Assembly: GCA_020200935.1 (NCBI GenBank)
Contig: JAIVHR010000187.1
Location: forward strand, 1-6,968
Direction of reading: 5' to 3'
DNA: 6,968 bases
Source: Sphingomonadales bacterium
Lineage (GTDB): Bacteria > Pseudomonadota > Alphaproteobacteria > Sphingomonadales > Sphingomonadaceae
Part shown: one piece after another, positions 6,597 through 6,968 of the stretch
Numbering within the stretch: position 1 is the stretch's first letter
Layout of the letters: the number at the start of each line of letters is the position of its first letter
Notes under the pieces: model-generated
The model's database searches: none
What the model was told of the DNA's origin: nothing
The model's input: only the letters and a program-made list of their open reading frames with translations
Position numbers and translations under genes: made by a program

Positions 6597-6968
6597 AAAA
6601 CATGCCGACATCCGTCCTGCCGATCCTCCTGCTCGCGCTGCCGCTGACGCTCGCCGCCTGCGCGCGCAGCGAAACGCCGGAGGAGGCGCGCCAGGCGGCG
6701 CAGGCGGCGCAGCAGGAATATGACCGGCTGGCCAATGAGGGACGCGGCGATGCCGAAGAGGATATCGTCGCCGCGACCTCGCCCGGCCAGATCAACACCA
6801 GCGGCCCGATGACGCCGGGCGACTGGACAGTCGCCACCGTCGACGGCGAACGCCTCGCCCGGTTCGGCGAGGAGGGGCAGGCACCGGTGCTGACCATCGC
6901 CTGCGAGCTCGGCGGCGGGATCGACATTCGCCTGCCCGGCATTTCGCCGCAGGGCGGCTCCTCGACAG
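6593..6968 (+). CDS. Predicted lipoprotein, cut by the window end
   Basis: At least 125 residues are visible and the gene runs off the window. The signal peptide MKNMPTSVLPILLLALPLTL ends in the lipobox L20-A21-A22-C23. Residues 30-48 form a short, charged, Ala/Gln-rich helix (EEARQAAQAAQQEYDRLAN), followed by a likely folded domain beginning GDWTVATVDGERLARF with a cysteine at 104 (TIACE). I chose ATG at 6593 because Lys2 gives the positive charge a signal peptide needs and the codon overlaps the stop of the preceding open frame (ATGA). ATG at 6602 is spaced better from GATAGGG and would drop three residues. It is not a clear DUF3617 member in the part seen. Function unknown; probably anchored to an envelope membrane. 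Confidence 0.8.
   Translation, partial: MKNMPTSVLPILLLALPLTLAACARSETPEEARQAAQAAQQEYDRLANEGRGDAEEDIVAATSPGQINTSGPMTPGDWTVATVDGERLARFGEEGQAPVLTIACELGGGIDIRLPGISPQGGSST

Noticed and set aside
6369..6611. 81-codon upstream extension of the membrane protein
   Set aside because: The extension is Arg/Cys-rich, overlaps the start of the opposite gene, and a strong ribosome site stands just before ATG 6368.

Overview
The window looks like chromosomal DNA of a high-GC alphaproteobacterium, most likely a sphingomonad (Sphingomonadales). This is inferred from the GC-rich codon use, the long N-terminal lead of UvrB, several DUF3617 envelope proteins, and short hairpin repeats of a GGGGAGGGG-ACC...GGT-GGAGGGGC type that I recall from sphingomonad genomes. 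No database search was possible. There are no tRNA, rRNA, transposase or CRISPR signals. The window ends inside a gene and may be a contig.

Layout. Bases 1-331 form an interrupted inverted repeat. The first 48 bases encode, on the + strand, the same C-terminus that ends the first minus-strand gene, and the spacer holds two inverted copies of a hairpin repeat. From 2609 down to 284 runs a minus-strand array of four DUF3617-family exported proteins: one with an ordinary Sec signal and three lipoproteins. Genes 2 and 3 of the array arose from a 645-bp tandem duplication that also copied the promoter and the tail of the upstream gene. Divergent from the array is uvrB (2747-4927), the nucleotide-excision-repair helicase, which has a promoter-like sequence placed so that its mRNA could be leaderless.

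Downstream of uvrB is a compact hicA-hicB toxin-antitoxin pair with a 4-base overlap (5085-5557), then a small, very basic conserved protein of unknown function (5655-5891). A minus-strand four-helix membrane protein (5904-6368) converges on it. Divergent from the membrane protein is the start of a further lipoprotein gene (6593 to the window end), preceded by a short open frame whose stop overlaps its start.

The genes do not form one obvious pathway. The array is probably an envelope module of unknown role, uvrB is housekeeping DNA repair, and hicAB is a typical accessory insertion. The most informative signals are the duplication history of the DUF3617 array, the inverted repeat at the left edge, the EF-hand-like loop and methionine-rich strands in the array proteins, and the possible leaderless uvrB promoter. 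I see no clear sign of a wholly new multi-gene system.
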